Source: Endothia cerciana | Taxonomy: Eukaryota; Ascomycota; Sordariomycetes; Diaporthales; Cryphonectriaceae | DNA length: 64,000 bases | Assembly: GCA_026119935.1 (NCBI GenBank) | Contig: JALRMH010000007.1 | Coordinates: 797,097 to 861,096, forward strand | Reading direction: 5' to 3' | Shown here: positions 34,403 to 45,700 of the stretch, piece by piece | How positions within the stretch are numbered: the stretch's first letter is position 1 | Layout of the letters: every line of letters starts with the position of its first letter | Program-made: the position numbers and the translations under genes | Notes under the pieces: generated by a model | The model's input: the letters and a program-made list of their open reading frames with translations, nothing else | Databases searched by the model: none | Told to the model about the DNA's origin: nothing

Positions 34403-37400
34403 TTTGGACGAATTTGGAGGTAAGCTATTCGTTGAGTTTATGGCTTGGAAGTCGGCATGGAGAAATTTGTACCCTTCGAATGAAGTTCTTAGAGTTGGTA
34501 GTGGGGTGGGATGTTGTCTTGGATCTGGTGTGCAGCAACGCGTCGGCTTTCCCACTTAGACTCTTGACGCGTCGCATGTGGCTTAGTCATGCAACCCTTA
34601 CCCTGCTGACAACAAGTCCTCGCAATTTTATGACGAAAACTGCTTGCAGACAATAGTATGTCTTCATTCAGGCACAAACCTTTGCAGTTTTGGCTTGCAC
34701 ATGGCAGCAAAAAGTAAAAGAAACCCATTTCTTTGTTTTTAGTATCTATAAACTCACATTGTGCTGAAAGAACTTCCATCACTCGAAGGTCGGCTTGATA
34801 GCATTGTGAGGCCTAGTTGGTTCCTTGCTTGCAGAATTTAAATCAGGTCCAGTAGGTAAGGCCTGACCAACAAAGGTTACAGAGCATAGAGAAAGTGAGC
34901 CATGATCTTATGATCTTTTTAAGTATAAAAAAAAAATTCCTTAGTATCATGTCCTTGGTTGTACGCTCTGCAGAGGGGTCACCAGAATCTCGAGTCTGTT
35001 CTCAAGTTGGAGGCCCAGTTATCACTGCAAGACCTCGGGGCTCGAGCAGGAGTCAGCAAGGCTATCTCCTACTCCCAAGCTACCTCAAACCCACTCAGAC
35101 TGGACAACTATTGTATCAGTAGTCCTCATGGAGTTAGATTTTGAAATTGTCATCAGCTAACTTGATTGTTTATATTGAATAAAAATCCGGGCAACTATGT
35201 GGATAGCTATTCCATAAGCCATGCCAGATGCACCCTGCCGTTAGATCCCAAGGAGACTATGGAGCTATCACAGCGCTGTCCCTCCTCCACCAACCTCAAC
35301 TTTCCAGCTCTTCCAGAGTATAACTTAGCATGGCCACGGGATAAGATGTGAATACTATTGACCTTCGCTCACATTAGCCGTATGGGATTTCATAAAGCCA
35401 AGAGCCTCTGGATTTATTTTTTCCCTTCACCTATATTATATAAACAATTATAGTGCATGTTGTTCACCCTGCCGCTAGGTCTTGTCGAATCGTCCAGAAT
35501 CATCACAGCACCTCCCTCAACCTGCACCGTATTGTCGAAGATTCTCATTCTATAATAAAGCAGGAGTGCATAATTCGACAACATTCCAGGTTCTCCCTGC
35601 AGCTCTTTGTTGGGTGGTAAGTATCAAGCTCCACTGCCTGCTGCAGCGATCAGCTACTGTAGGGTTTAGGAAGATCTCACCTCGTCGTCAGATCATAAAG
35701 AAGCTATAGAACTACAACGACAATCTTGACTTCTCTCCAGGATTCTTCTGTCTTGTCAAGCAGGGATCTGCCTACTAGCAAGAAGTAAATACCAACTATA
35801 TAAACAAAGGGACTCTCCTACCTATGTCCAGTGAAATAGTGTCATAGCTTTCTCTTTCTCAGTCTTATGCTTAGGTCGACTAGTCCTTGCCCAGCCTCGG
35901 AGGTTGTCAAGTGCCTCGCTCGTAAGGGTCATTCTCCCAATCCTCATCACTATCAGATACTGATAATGGTGCCATGATATATGGAAACAACGATCAGTTT
36001 CCGTCCTGTTGGTGAGTTTTTAAACCCTGGCTCCTTTGTCCCGGCCGTCCGTGCTATGGCAGAATTGTTCACCAACCAAAAGTTTTTGGCGCTAAGACCT
36101 CGTTGGAAAACTTCCGAGAAATTGCAAGTAGTAACCGCTCTTTTGAAGCACGGCTCCTGTTCAAGGTACAACGAACCCGCTCTCGCGGGTAGCAATGGCA
36201 GCTCCAAAGTAGCTGCGTGGCCGTGTGGCCCACCCCCGGCCTCCCCTTTAGAGGTGAGTAAGATGATGCCCTTTATGACGATTCCCCCCTCCAATGCCCA
36301 TATGATATGCACTTGTGTAGAGACACGAGGTATGCAGCTGAAGAAGTGGCAAGCACCTATATCTCTCAGGACCCAGAGTATGTTCCTCTCGAGGCTCCCC
36401 TCTCCAATTGCCACAACCACTCCTCCACCATCACGAGAGAAGTGCCTCTGAGCACCCCGAACACCTGTGATAGAGATTGGCGAATAGTTCACAAATCCTA
36501 TCATAGATCATGTGTTCCTTGTGCTGCTGGTCTGATAGGACTGGGATTCACGATGGCCTTCCTGTAGACCACTATGGTCCCATCATGGCCTTGTGATGTC
36601 TCAAACTGCACCCTCTCCCCCATTCTCGTCTAATTCCCCCATTCTCCCGCCCCCTCCCAGTTACCCTAAGCGAAATCGTTCCTTTTAATGATTCTTCAGT
36701 CCCTCTCCCTGTTATTTAGCGCACGGACCCTTTGTGTCACGCTCATGGAGTGACTGGCTCGCCGCCCCACCTCCAGCAGCCCTGCTGCCAGCCAAGGCTC
36801 TGATGGCTGGACATCTTTTCCTCCTACACTCCCTTCACGACGGCCATCCATTCTAATGATTATTCAGTCCGCCCTCCTCCTCTTCAGTGCATGAGTCCTT
36901 TGCACCATGCTCATGGATGGACTGGCTCACCATCCCATATCCAGTCCTGATACCAGTCAGGTCTTCGACCGGCTGGGCATCTCTTCTCCCTCTTGACTTT
37001 GACGACGGCCATCCCTTCTGATTATTCTTCAGTCCGTCCCTTTGCAGTTCAGCGCACGGGCCCTCTGCGTCACCTCTTGGGGTGACTGCCCGCCGCCCCA
37101 TCTCCAGCAGCCCTGCTGCCAGCCAAGGCTCTGACAGGCTGGACATTACCTCTTTTTTCTTTTTCTTTTACGACGACCGTGACAGGTACAGTCCATTTTC
37201 CCGTTCTCTCCACTAACAATACTATCACACATACTGACAAGGCCAATCAATCTTCAGCGACTCCTCCATCGTCTGTCATAGGCCGTGTCTCTTCTCTTGA
37301 CCGGTTTCTGGCCCCAGCACATTGTCTGTTCAGACTTCTCCGTCCGCCGTTTTCCCCGGAGCCATAATTCCCGAGATTTGAGAGTTCCGGGCCTCGCCAA

Positions 37401-37530
37401 CTTTGATATCCGACTCTTACCAAGCGGTAGACCGTTCACACATCCCCCTTGGACGGTCTTCCAGGCACCGGAAGCCACACCGGTGCCTTCACGAATAACT
37501 CCGAATTAGCTGCCCGAAATCAACAGCAAG
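34403..37530. other. 3.1 kb region: AT-rich, both-strand-open segment and tandem repeats
   Basis: No gene is supported. From 34600 to 35950 it is AT-rich. Between 35953 and 36504 both strands stay open for more than 150 codons, without a family motif. The part from 36683 is a tandem repeat array, listed separately. The last 350 bp are the presumed promoter and leader of the gene at 37531. Confidence 0.5.
36683..37180. repeat. three tandem copies of an ~165 bp unit
   Basis: Copies start near 36683, 36851 and 37016. Shared blocks in order are ATGATTATTCAGTCC, TTCAGCGCACGGACCCTTTG, GACTGGCTCGCCGCCCCA, CAGCAGCCCTGCTGCCAGCC with AAGGCTCTGA, GGCTGGACAT and ACGACGGCCATCC. Copies 1 and 3 are closest in the middle section; copy 2 carries a diverged CCTGATACCAGTCAGG part. 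The array ends about 350 bp before the start codon at 37531. Confidence 0.85.
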
Positions 37531-38859
37531 ATGGGTAGTCTCGGGTCCAGAAAGGAGGACGTGAACAACATGGACTCTGTGAATAAGTACAGCTCCATGG
37601 CTCCTAGGCCCTCCGACCCAAACTCCAGTGCTAGTCATCCCGGATATGCCACATCCGCGATGATCAGCACCGGATTTTTAGACCCTGGATGTGGTCCTCC
37701 TGGTTCCGAGACCACGGGCACGTTACTTTTAGGTTCGTGGACTTCACAGCCTCATCACCAAGGCCCTTTCGAACCCGCCTCCGCGGCCGGAACGATCTCC
37801 TCTGAGATACCTTCCACCGTCCAAACAATGGTCAGCAACGCGAATGTTGCAACCACCCCAGGCCCCATCGGTGGGCCCGATGCTGTGCCTATCGGCTTCG
37901 TCCGGCCTGTCCACATCGACCTGCAACCAAGTCGAATTCCGGATGCTGGATGGACTCGGCATCCAGACCCGAACTTCCGCCCATACGGCCCAAACCAGTG
38001 GGTTGACATCCTCGAGGATCACAGCCTCCTGCGTTTCATCTCCAAGAACGAGATCAACGACATCAGGAAGCACTGCGAGAAGCTCGGCCAGGCAGAGGAC
38101 CCCTCCAACCCCTTCCCCGTTCTGATCGGCGACGGTCCGTACGACACCAGCGATGCCCGCGCGGTCTGGAAGTACTGCGCGGTGTATATAAAGCGCCGCG
38201 ACCAGCTTCGCAACAACGTGTCTGCGAAGAAGTCTCGTTCGAGGAAGGACAACGAGGTCAAACACTGGAAGACAATTGCTTTGGCCGCTGGGGCCCCCAA
38301 CGTTCCCTTTGATTACGATCCCGAGGACCCCGCGTACCAGAGTGAGTCCATGATTCCTCACGAGACGCAGGAGGCCATCGCCAGCATGCGGCTTAAATGG
38401 GCTTCTTCCGCCAGTGTCCTCGAGGATCCCCAAACCCGGGCTCTTCCGAACCTTCCCCCTCCCAGCTTCTTGCCTCCGGGCCAGCTGGCTCTTCCGGCCT
38501 TTGAGGGTGCCGCCACGAGTCATACACCGGCGGCTGTCCAAGGCCAGGACAACACCTCGTCGGTTGCCCCTCGTCGTCCTCAGACTCGAGCACAGACTCG
38601 AGCGCAGACTCGTGGTCGTGGCTGCGGCAATGGTCATCAAGCAGCACTTGCCCGTCGAGAGTCGACTGCTGTCTCTTCGTGGAATGAGCCTTCTGCCTCC
38701 ACAATGTCCAATTTGACAGCCCCAGTCCTCTATGCCCCTTCCGGAGTGAATCAGCTTCAGAGTCGCGTTATTGACCAGGAGCCCAGTCAGGACTTCGTTT
38801 GGGGAGATAAGAAGGCGGACAAAGTAGACTGGGATGGGTTCAAGGGTGACTACGTGTAG
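37531..38859 (+). CDS. putative DNA-binding protein with bZIP-like basic region
   Basis: This single exon encodes 442 residues; the start ATG at 37531 (MGSLGSRKEDVNNMD) follows a pyrimidine-rich leader. At about residues 220-240, RRDQLRNNVSAKKSRSRKDN matches the bZIP basic region pattern N-x-x-S/A-A-x-x-S-R-x-R/K. The following residues (EVKHWKTIALAAGAPNVPFD) do not form a leucine heptad, so a classical zipper is absent or very short. Around this lie a conserved-looking block (RFISKNEINDIRKHCEKLG; SDARAVWKYCAVYIKRRDQL) and disordered Pro/Ser/Thr-rich arms. A short repeat TRAQTRAQTRGRG is near residue 353. The protein is probably nuclear. It may be a fungus-specific regulator; target and family name are unknown. 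Confidence 0.72.
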   Translation: MGSLGSRKEDVNNMDSVNKYSSMAPRPSDPNSSASHPGYATSAMISTGFLDPGCGPPGSETTGTLLLGSWTSQPHHQGPFEPASAAGTISSEIPSTVQTMVSNANVATTPGPIGGPDAVPIGFVRPVHIDLQPSRIPDAGWTRHPDPNFRPYGPNQWVDILEDHSLLRFISKNEINDIRKHCEKLGQAEDPSNPFPVLIGDGPYDTSDARAVWKYCAVYIKRRDQLRNNVSAKKSRSRKDNEVKHWKTIALAAGAPNVPFDYDPEDPAYQSESMIPHETQEAIASMRLKWASSASVLEDPQTRALPNLPPPSFLPPGQLALPAFEGAATSHTPAAVQGQDNTSSVAPRRPQTRAQTRAQTRGRGCGNGHQAALARRESTAVSSWNEPSASTMSNLTAPVLYAPSGVNQLQSRVIDQEPSQDFVWGDKKADKVDWDGFKGDYV

Positions 38860-40435
38860 GAGCACGTCATGGGGAAGCAGCAGTCTCGTGATAAAGCAAC
38901 TCTTATCGTCCCAGAAAATCGCGGATGGGAGGAGACAGAGGTCCAGGACACAAGAAACCAACAGCCGACCTTTCAGTCTTGGTGGTGCCAGCCTACACAT
39001 ACCGATGCACTATGGACACCCTCCTCAACGGCATTCCGGCTCTCCTCCCTTCACAGCGCGAGCTTTACATCCTCACAGCATTTTCAACTTGGGCATTGTA
39101 GGTTTTACTTTGGCACTTTGGGGGTCCTCTTAGCAGGGACCTTTATCTTTTTTACTTTTTGGCAGGGCAGCACGATACCCGAGATACCCCAAATTTTGCG
39201 TTGTTTTGAGAGTTGAGAATAGAGAACACAAAAAAGGCGGGTGGGGTAGCGAGGAGAACAAAAGAGAAGAGAGAGAGAGAGAGAAAGAAAGAAAAATGAG
39301 GGGGGGGCCAGAAATTGGCGTTGGCTTGGTGACAGCACACGGTGGATTGCATACGATGGATTTGCACTCGGCAGGCTCTTTTTTGGGCCTAGATGGCGGC
39401 TGGGTTGTGGCCCATTGAGAATGAAACTCTGTGGCCCCAGAATTCGTCTGATGTTCTCCTTGTCTTTCTTCTTTTCATCCCTTTGTCTAGTCTTGTCCCA
39501 GTTGCTTGTGTCTGAGTCACATCTGATCTCTCACGACTATTGGCCCATTGTGGCTTACCTCCCTTGTGTTTCAAGTGCTTTCGTACGTATTTCTACCTGA
39601 TGAGTCGCGACCGAGCTGTGAAGTAGAAGAATGAACATGACCTATTCCACGAAAGTCTGTCAGGTGGCCCCCCCCCCCCCCAATGATATACTATCATATC
39701 AGAGAGGAAAATCACATTCAATCTATCGGGTCTATCAACATCTCTATGAGAGGCTCTCTTCACATCTTGTATGAATCTGGCCGTTGTCTATGGCTTAGAT
39801 GAATGCCAGCCTAATCATCCAGGCATCCTCGCCACGATGCGAGTTCAAAAAATGTTTAGTCTGTCTGGACCTTTGACCTGAGCAGGAATGCGGACAAGAA
39901 AATATTCCCATAGTCTCTTCCAAGGTTTCTGCTGTTATGCTCAGACCACCTCTCTTGATCTTCCTGTGAGACTTCTGTTGCGCCCTCGCCATCTTGCTTG
40001 CGCTGATCTTCATCATGCGGTCTCCGCAAGACCTTTCTTGATCTCTGATTGATCCCCTCTGTACCCCTCTCTTATCAGAGACTCGTCTCAGAATGGTCGT
40101 TCATCCTATCACAACGTCCATGTCTTTCAGACGTACACACATAAATCTCAAATTAGTCAGAGACGTGTAGAGATCAGCTGTTCCCGGCCGAGGCGTCCGT
40201 GAAGCTGGATGACACTCCTTCTCACCCAGTCTTGAAGCTCAGCGGGCCTTTAATTTGGAGGAAGACATGGTGGCGGTGGAATCTTTGCTCATTCATCAAG
40301 TTCAAGGCGCCCTGTAGCATCGCCGAGCTGCCTCAGTGCCCTCTGATAGAACACGGTGCAATGACTTCAACAACACGAATACCGCCCAACTCCATCTCCC
40401 TCGGATGAATCGGCACGCAACGACCAGAGGCCCTT
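38860..40435. other. intergenic, low-complexity tracts
   Basis: No gene is supported. The region includes a GA-rich stretch at 39254-39300 and a poly-C tract at 39668-39681. Open frames are under about 115 codons. Confidence 0.5.
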
Positions 40436-41905
40436 CTAAGCCCTCTCATGGACGAGCCTTCCCTTCACCCATACCTTCGTCGTGTTCCGATCATCGCCGC
40501 CAAACAGCCACTTGGCGACTATGTTCTCCCAGCTCTCCCACCCGAATATGTCAACATTTCCAGCGTCCCCCTGGCCTTCGCCACCCTCGCCAACGCCGCC
40601 CAGTCCAATGAGCTGTGCGTCCCACTCCATACCAACCTCAAACCCCCCGACCGCCCCCCCGAGGCCAACCAGCCTCGCCCCCCCGCGGGTGGCGAGCCAC
40701 AGGGCCTCCTCGACGCTCAGCTTCGCACGCTCCCTCTCATCCCCGTCCAGCTCCATGGCGACGTGGCGGCTCACGAGGCTCGCCTGCCGAGCCGCATCCA
40801 GGACGCTCGGGGAATACCCGCCCGAGATGTCCGTGCCGAGGCCGACGCTCACGCCGCGGTCCATCAGCCACCGCACCCTCGCCGCGCCCGAGGTGAGGCT
40901 GGTGTTGCTGCATGGGCAGTGGCTCACGCCCGCATTCCGCTCCGCGACCAGCCTGGCCTCCTGCTCCGACAGGTGCACCGCGTGCGCGAGGATCGTCCTC
41001 TCGCCCAACAGGCCGAAGGCGTCGTACACCCCGGCGTAATCCCGGCCGCCCGCCGACTCCTCGGGAAACAGCTCCGCGACGAGCTCGCACTCGCTCGTGT
41101 TCTCGCTGATGTGCGTCTGCACCGCCAGCCCCTCCCTCCTCGCCAGCTCCCCGAGCCCCTTCATCGCGGCGGCGGTGCAGCTGGGTGCGAACCTCGGCGT
41201 GACGATCGGCCTCACCCATGCCCCCGCGGGGTCGGCGGCCCTGGCGTGCTCGACGACCTCCCTCGTCCGCAGCACGCTCTCCTCCGCGCTCTCGTCGCAG
41301 TACCACTCCGGACACATCCTCCCCTCGTCCATGCACACCCGCCCCACCAGCGCCCTCTGGCCCGCGGCGAGGCAGGCGTCCGTGAGCAGGTTCGTCGCCG
41401 CGACGTCCCTCGTGGCGAAATAGGCAGCGCACGTCGTGCCGTGGGCCAGCGTGCGCCGCACGCAGCGCCCGTACACCCTCCTCGCCCTGGCGAGGTCCTT
41501 GCCGAGCGACGCCTCGAGCGGGAAGGTGTACGTGTTCAGCCAGTCGAGCAGGGTGGACTTGCCGAAGATGCCGGCGTTGGGGTACTGCGAGGCGTGGATG
41601 TGCGTGTCGATGAAGCCCGGGAAGAAGAACCGGACGCCGCCGTCTTTTCCTTTGCCGTGATGGCCGGCTGCGGTGTCGAGGATCTTGGTTTCCGCGGCGC
41701 TCCACCCCAGCCGGAGGAGGACCTCATCCACCGTCCGCGTGCGGTCGACATCCCTCTCCACGGCAACTATGTTCCCCGAAGCGCCCTCGACAAACACCGC
41801 GGTGTTGTGCAGGTACTCGAGCTCATCCCGTGACCTGGGGTAGATGAAGGTGCCGAGGAAGAGCTGGTTTGGCGGCGTGTGGTGACTGGGGCTGTTGGTG
41901 CTCAT
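40436..41905 (-). CDS. GUD1: guanine deaminase
   Basis: This intronless gene encodes 489 residues in a very GC-rich coding block. The enzyme hydrolyses guanine to xanthine and ammonia in purine salvage and catabolism. Amidohydrolase-fold motifs are all present: metal-binding PGFIDTHIHASQYPNAG, VQTHISENTSEC (third metal His), ILAHAVHLSEQE (His), SHCPCSNTSL and VGLGTDISGGYSPS (metal-binding Asp). LLDWLNTYTFPLEA is typical of the guanine deaminase subfamily. The length matches eukaryotic enzymes (about 450-500). The Met at 41905 (MSTNSPSHHTPP) gives a short lead before the first beta strand. The complementary strand is also open for 461 codons; that is a GC-bias shadow. Confidence 0.93.
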   Translation of the reverse strand: MSTNSPSHHTPPNQLFLGTFIYPRSRDELEYLHNTAVFVEGASGNIVAVERDVDRTRTVDEVLLRLGWSAAETKILDTAAGHHGKGKDGGVRFFFPGFIDTHIHASQYPNAGIFGKSTLLDWLNTYTFPLEASLGKDLARARRVYGRCVRRTLAHGTTCAAYFATRDVAATNLLTDACLAAGQRALVGRVCMDEGRMCPEWYCDESAEESVLRTREVVEHARAADPAGAWVRPIVTPRFAPSCTAAAMKGLGELARREGLAVQTHISENTSECELVAELFPEESAGGRDYAGVYDAFGLLGERTILAHAVHLSEQEARLVAERNAGVSHCPCSNTSLTSGAARVRWLMDRGVSVGLGTDISGGYSPSVLDAARQASLVSRHVAMELDGDERERAKLSVEEALWLATRGGARLVGLGGAVGGFEVGMEWDAQLIGLGGVGEGGEGQGDAGNVDIFGWESWENIVAKWLFGGDDRNTTKVWVKGRLVHERA

Positions 41906-42703
41906 GTCGCTGGAATGGAGGGGCCGATAGAGGCAAGGTCAAACGAGAATGCCTGGTACCGTGTGGATGACAGAGCAAGTGCATGCAGGTGTGTGGGATC
42001 CAGGAATGGTGTGGGTTGTCTCGGCTGCTGCTGCTGCTGTGCTGCAAGCCGAAGGGGGGCGTCGATTGGCCGAGCGTGCGATGAGAAACGTTGAGCACAG
42101 TGCATTCACTAGTTGGTTGAGACGTTTCCTGGCTCGTCCGCTGAGGCCCGTGTCGATACTCGCCTGCCAGAGCCTCACAGTTGCTATCTCTGTATGACAA
42201 GCGGTTTCACTCCGGGTCCTTTCAGCAGCTGTAGGCCTGTACAGAAAGAAGCCTCACCACGATCACGTTCAAGTTTGTGACGGCTTTCACCAGACTGCCT
42301 CACTTTCGGACGGGAACACGAAGACTGGTGGGACATGCACGTCAGGACGCAGGACAGCTCAAGATATATGGATGTCTAAGACCACTGGCTTTATTTCCCG
42401 CATTGACACGCTCACAGTCATAGCTACAAGTAATCCGTGTACGCCTGGACTTTGGTTATAAGAGGAAAAGAAACCCGACAAACGCGGCCAACGCCGGCAC
42501 CCGCACAAACAAAGCGGAAACCGCCTAGTCCCATTCAAAGCTTATCAATGCCGGACCCACACTCAGAAATACGATTCATTCGTTGCCATGAACACCACCC
42601 ATTAAATAACCGCAGCCGTCGCTCCGCCCAGAAAACCTTGAAGGCCCAGACTTTTTTGGGACCAAGACAGCGTCGCAGCCGTCGCCCACCGGTTTATCGT
42701 AGT
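41906..42703. other. intergenic, no gene seen
   Basis: This holds the guanine deaminase upstream region and the FAS1 3' flank. A short CTG run lies near 42026-42042. No gene is supported. Confidence 0.5.
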
Positions 42704-45700
42704 CTAGTCGGAATGCACGCCATTCACGCCGCTGGTACCATCAAGGCCGGCGGCTGGTCCAGTGCCATCTCCCTGATACGAGTCCCAGTTCGCCAGCACG
42801 TTCGCAATGCGAGGCGAGTTGGTCAGTTTGTAGACATCCTCAAAGTACTCCTTCGTCAAGGCGAATGGCTTGGCCGTGACGTTCGGAATGTACTTGCCGA
42901 CCAGCTTGGACGGGTCGATTGTCGTCTTGTTGATCTTCTTCAGCAGGAACGACCGGAAAGGCTTGACCCCGCTGCGCAGGAAGGTAGAGTGGAAAGGCAC
43001 GTCGATACCCTTCAGAGGAATTGTGGCATAGCCCTTCTCCAGTTCCAGAGGCTCGGGCTTCTTCTGCGTCTCCAAGGCAGCCTGCTTGATGATCTGCAGC
43101 AAGTGCTTCTTGACCTCATCTATCGACATCTCTTTCATCATCATGTCGATATCGATCTTCTGCACCTTCAAGAAGTTACAGACGTAGCCCAGTGTGTCGA
43201 GAGCACGCAGGTCACCAGCACACACGTACTGCATGTTGGCGATGTTGAAATTGACAATCTCCAGGAGCCAGCCGGTGGACTCAGCAATGTTGGCGACGAC
43301 GAAGCGCAGAGCATCCTCGTTGAATGTCTTTGAGATCCTGCTCGGGTTGACGGCGCACATGGAGTAGTTGGAGCGGCCAGCTTCATCGCGCTCAACAGCG
43401 ACCTGCATCGTCAGGCCACGGTAGAAGACGACGGAGACCAGAGACTCGATCGGCATAACCTCAGCCAGCGCAGCAAGAGCACTATACTCGCCCAGCGAAT
43501 GTCCAGCAAATGTGCTGTCGCGAGGAACAAGACCCTTCGCCTTCATGTCCTCAAAGCTTGCCTTCTCCATGAGGGTCAAGGCAGGTTGCGTGAACTGGGT
43601 GGCCGACAGCAGGCCGTTTGGTGAGCGGTACGTGTAGCATGGTGTATTCTCGCTTACGTCCTTGAAGATGCGCTCCGACTTGATAGAGCCGTCTGCTGCA
43701 ACTGTCTCGAAGGTCATCGCCATGTAGTTGGCTCGGATTGCCTTTCCGCGAGGACCGCCAAAGTGGATGGTGAGCTCCCTGGGGTTGTTCCTCACGATGT
43801 TGGTGATGGCAAAACCTGAAGATACGAATTAGACACTTGATCAGACATACAGAGACGATGTACAACGTACCGTAGGTATCCATGAGATACTTGTCTGCCC
43901 GCTCCCAGACGTCTTTGGCCACAGGACTACTATCATACAGATCCATACCCATACCTTGTTCTTGCGAACCCTGGCCAGTGAAAACGTATGCCGTCACTGG
44001 CTGTTCGACCTCGGCCTCGCCAAGAAGGACCTTGTCCTCGGTCTCCTTGTTGCTGGCCTCGACCTTGATGATCTTGCGGCCAGCGATCATGCCTACGTGC
44101 TGCATCTTGACTTGAATGTCATCGTGTGGCAACACCATGCCAACCAGCGAAGCGTGGAAGCTGCGGACACGGCCAATGTTGTTCTCAGCCGCCCACGTCT
44201 CGACAAGGCTTCGCACTGCCGCACTTGAGTACATGCCGTGCGTAATAGTACCGGGCAGATTGGCGTAGTTGGCGAAGACTCTGGAGACGTGTATAGGGTT
44301 GTAGTCTCCCGAGACACGTGCGTAGCCCTCGTTGGATGCCGGCGCCTTCATCTGCAGAGGAGTCTTGCCGCTCAGAGGAATCGCGTTCTCGAACATGACA
44401 GGCTGCTCGATAGAGGAGCCATTGCGTTGCAGGTAGTCAATGACGGGGTTGCCGTGAGACGCCTTTTCATGTTCGTAGTAGACAGATGCAATCTGAACGA
44501 TCTCCTTGGTAGGCAGCTCAAGCTCTACCTCACCGCTTGTCTGAACCGTTTCGAAGACAGTCTTTGACTTGAACTGGACAAAAGTCTCGAGACGGAACGT
44601 CAAAACCTTGCCGAGCAGATCCATGTCAAGGGCATTATCATCCAGCTGGAACCACTCCTTGGATCTCAAAACAGCGACGTCCTTGGTCGTGGCGAGGTGA
44701 ATCTGCATCGGAGTCTCCGTCTTGCTCTGGAAGGTGTTCTCGAAATCGGTGTAGTTGCCGCGGTACAAGAATTGGGAGGTGACTTCCATCACATCCTCCC
44801 CATCACGGCGGATGGTGCCGCAGACCTCAACCATCTTCCCTGAGTCCTGGTTGATGACGGCGTTGACGCGAGCGACAGTGGAGAGTTCGTCGCCCTTCTT
44901 CAGGGGCTCAGCGCCCGGCATCATGCGGAATTGATTGGACAAGTGGACAAGCTTCAGCAGGTCACCGTCAATGGTGCGGGGGAAGATAGGTTTGGTAATA
45001 GCCTTCCAGCCCACGACAATAGCGAAATCCATCGGGGCGTACATGACCTTGCCCGGGCGGTCAATGAAAGCCTCGCCGTGGTTGCCTACGGCATGGACGA
45101 AGTCATTGATAGCCTCGCCGGTAACGGTAGCTTTGCCTCCGTCAAATTTGCCAGAGACATTGGCGCCCAAGTCCAGAGCCTCGTCACCGAACCAGGCACG
45201 CCAATAGAATTCCTTGATGCGATCGTTGCGTCCATCCATGTTTTCGTGGATAGGAGCATAGCCAGCTTCAGGATGGTAGGTAAACTCAAGAGGCAGCGCC
45301 ACGGGCTTGCCAAGAGCCGTCGTGTCCTTGATCATGTTGACCAGGATCTTGTTCTGGCCGACCATCTTCGCCTCAAGGACGTCCACGTACTGGTTATGAC
45401 GGGGCTGCTCCCAAACAATTATAGTAGTCTTCTCAGGAGTGTTCGGGTATGTAATCTCCACGAATAGGCCACGGGCAGGAGCAAAGATGCGCTTCATCGG
45501 GTTGGTCTGGTACTTCTTGCCCTGCACAAGAACCTCTGACAGGAGCAAGGCGTGGCGCCAAGACCGGTTGGGTCCTGCAAGCAGGGAGAGCCAGTCCTCG
45601 AGAGCCGGCAATGGCGTAGAAGTTGAGTTCGCAATGCGGTAAGTGTTCTTGTTGCTATCGTAAGACACAGTGACACCCTCAAAATCAAGGGGTATCTCGC

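Noticed and set aside
37744..39000. 418-codon minus-strand open frame
   Set aside because: It overlaps the bZIP-like gene. The plus frame has protein-like composition, a proper leader and the basic-region motif; the minus frame has none.
40448..41833. 461-codon open frame on the plus strand
   Set aside because: It is antisense to guanine deaminase. The translation is Arg/Pro/His-biased and reflects third-position GC bias.
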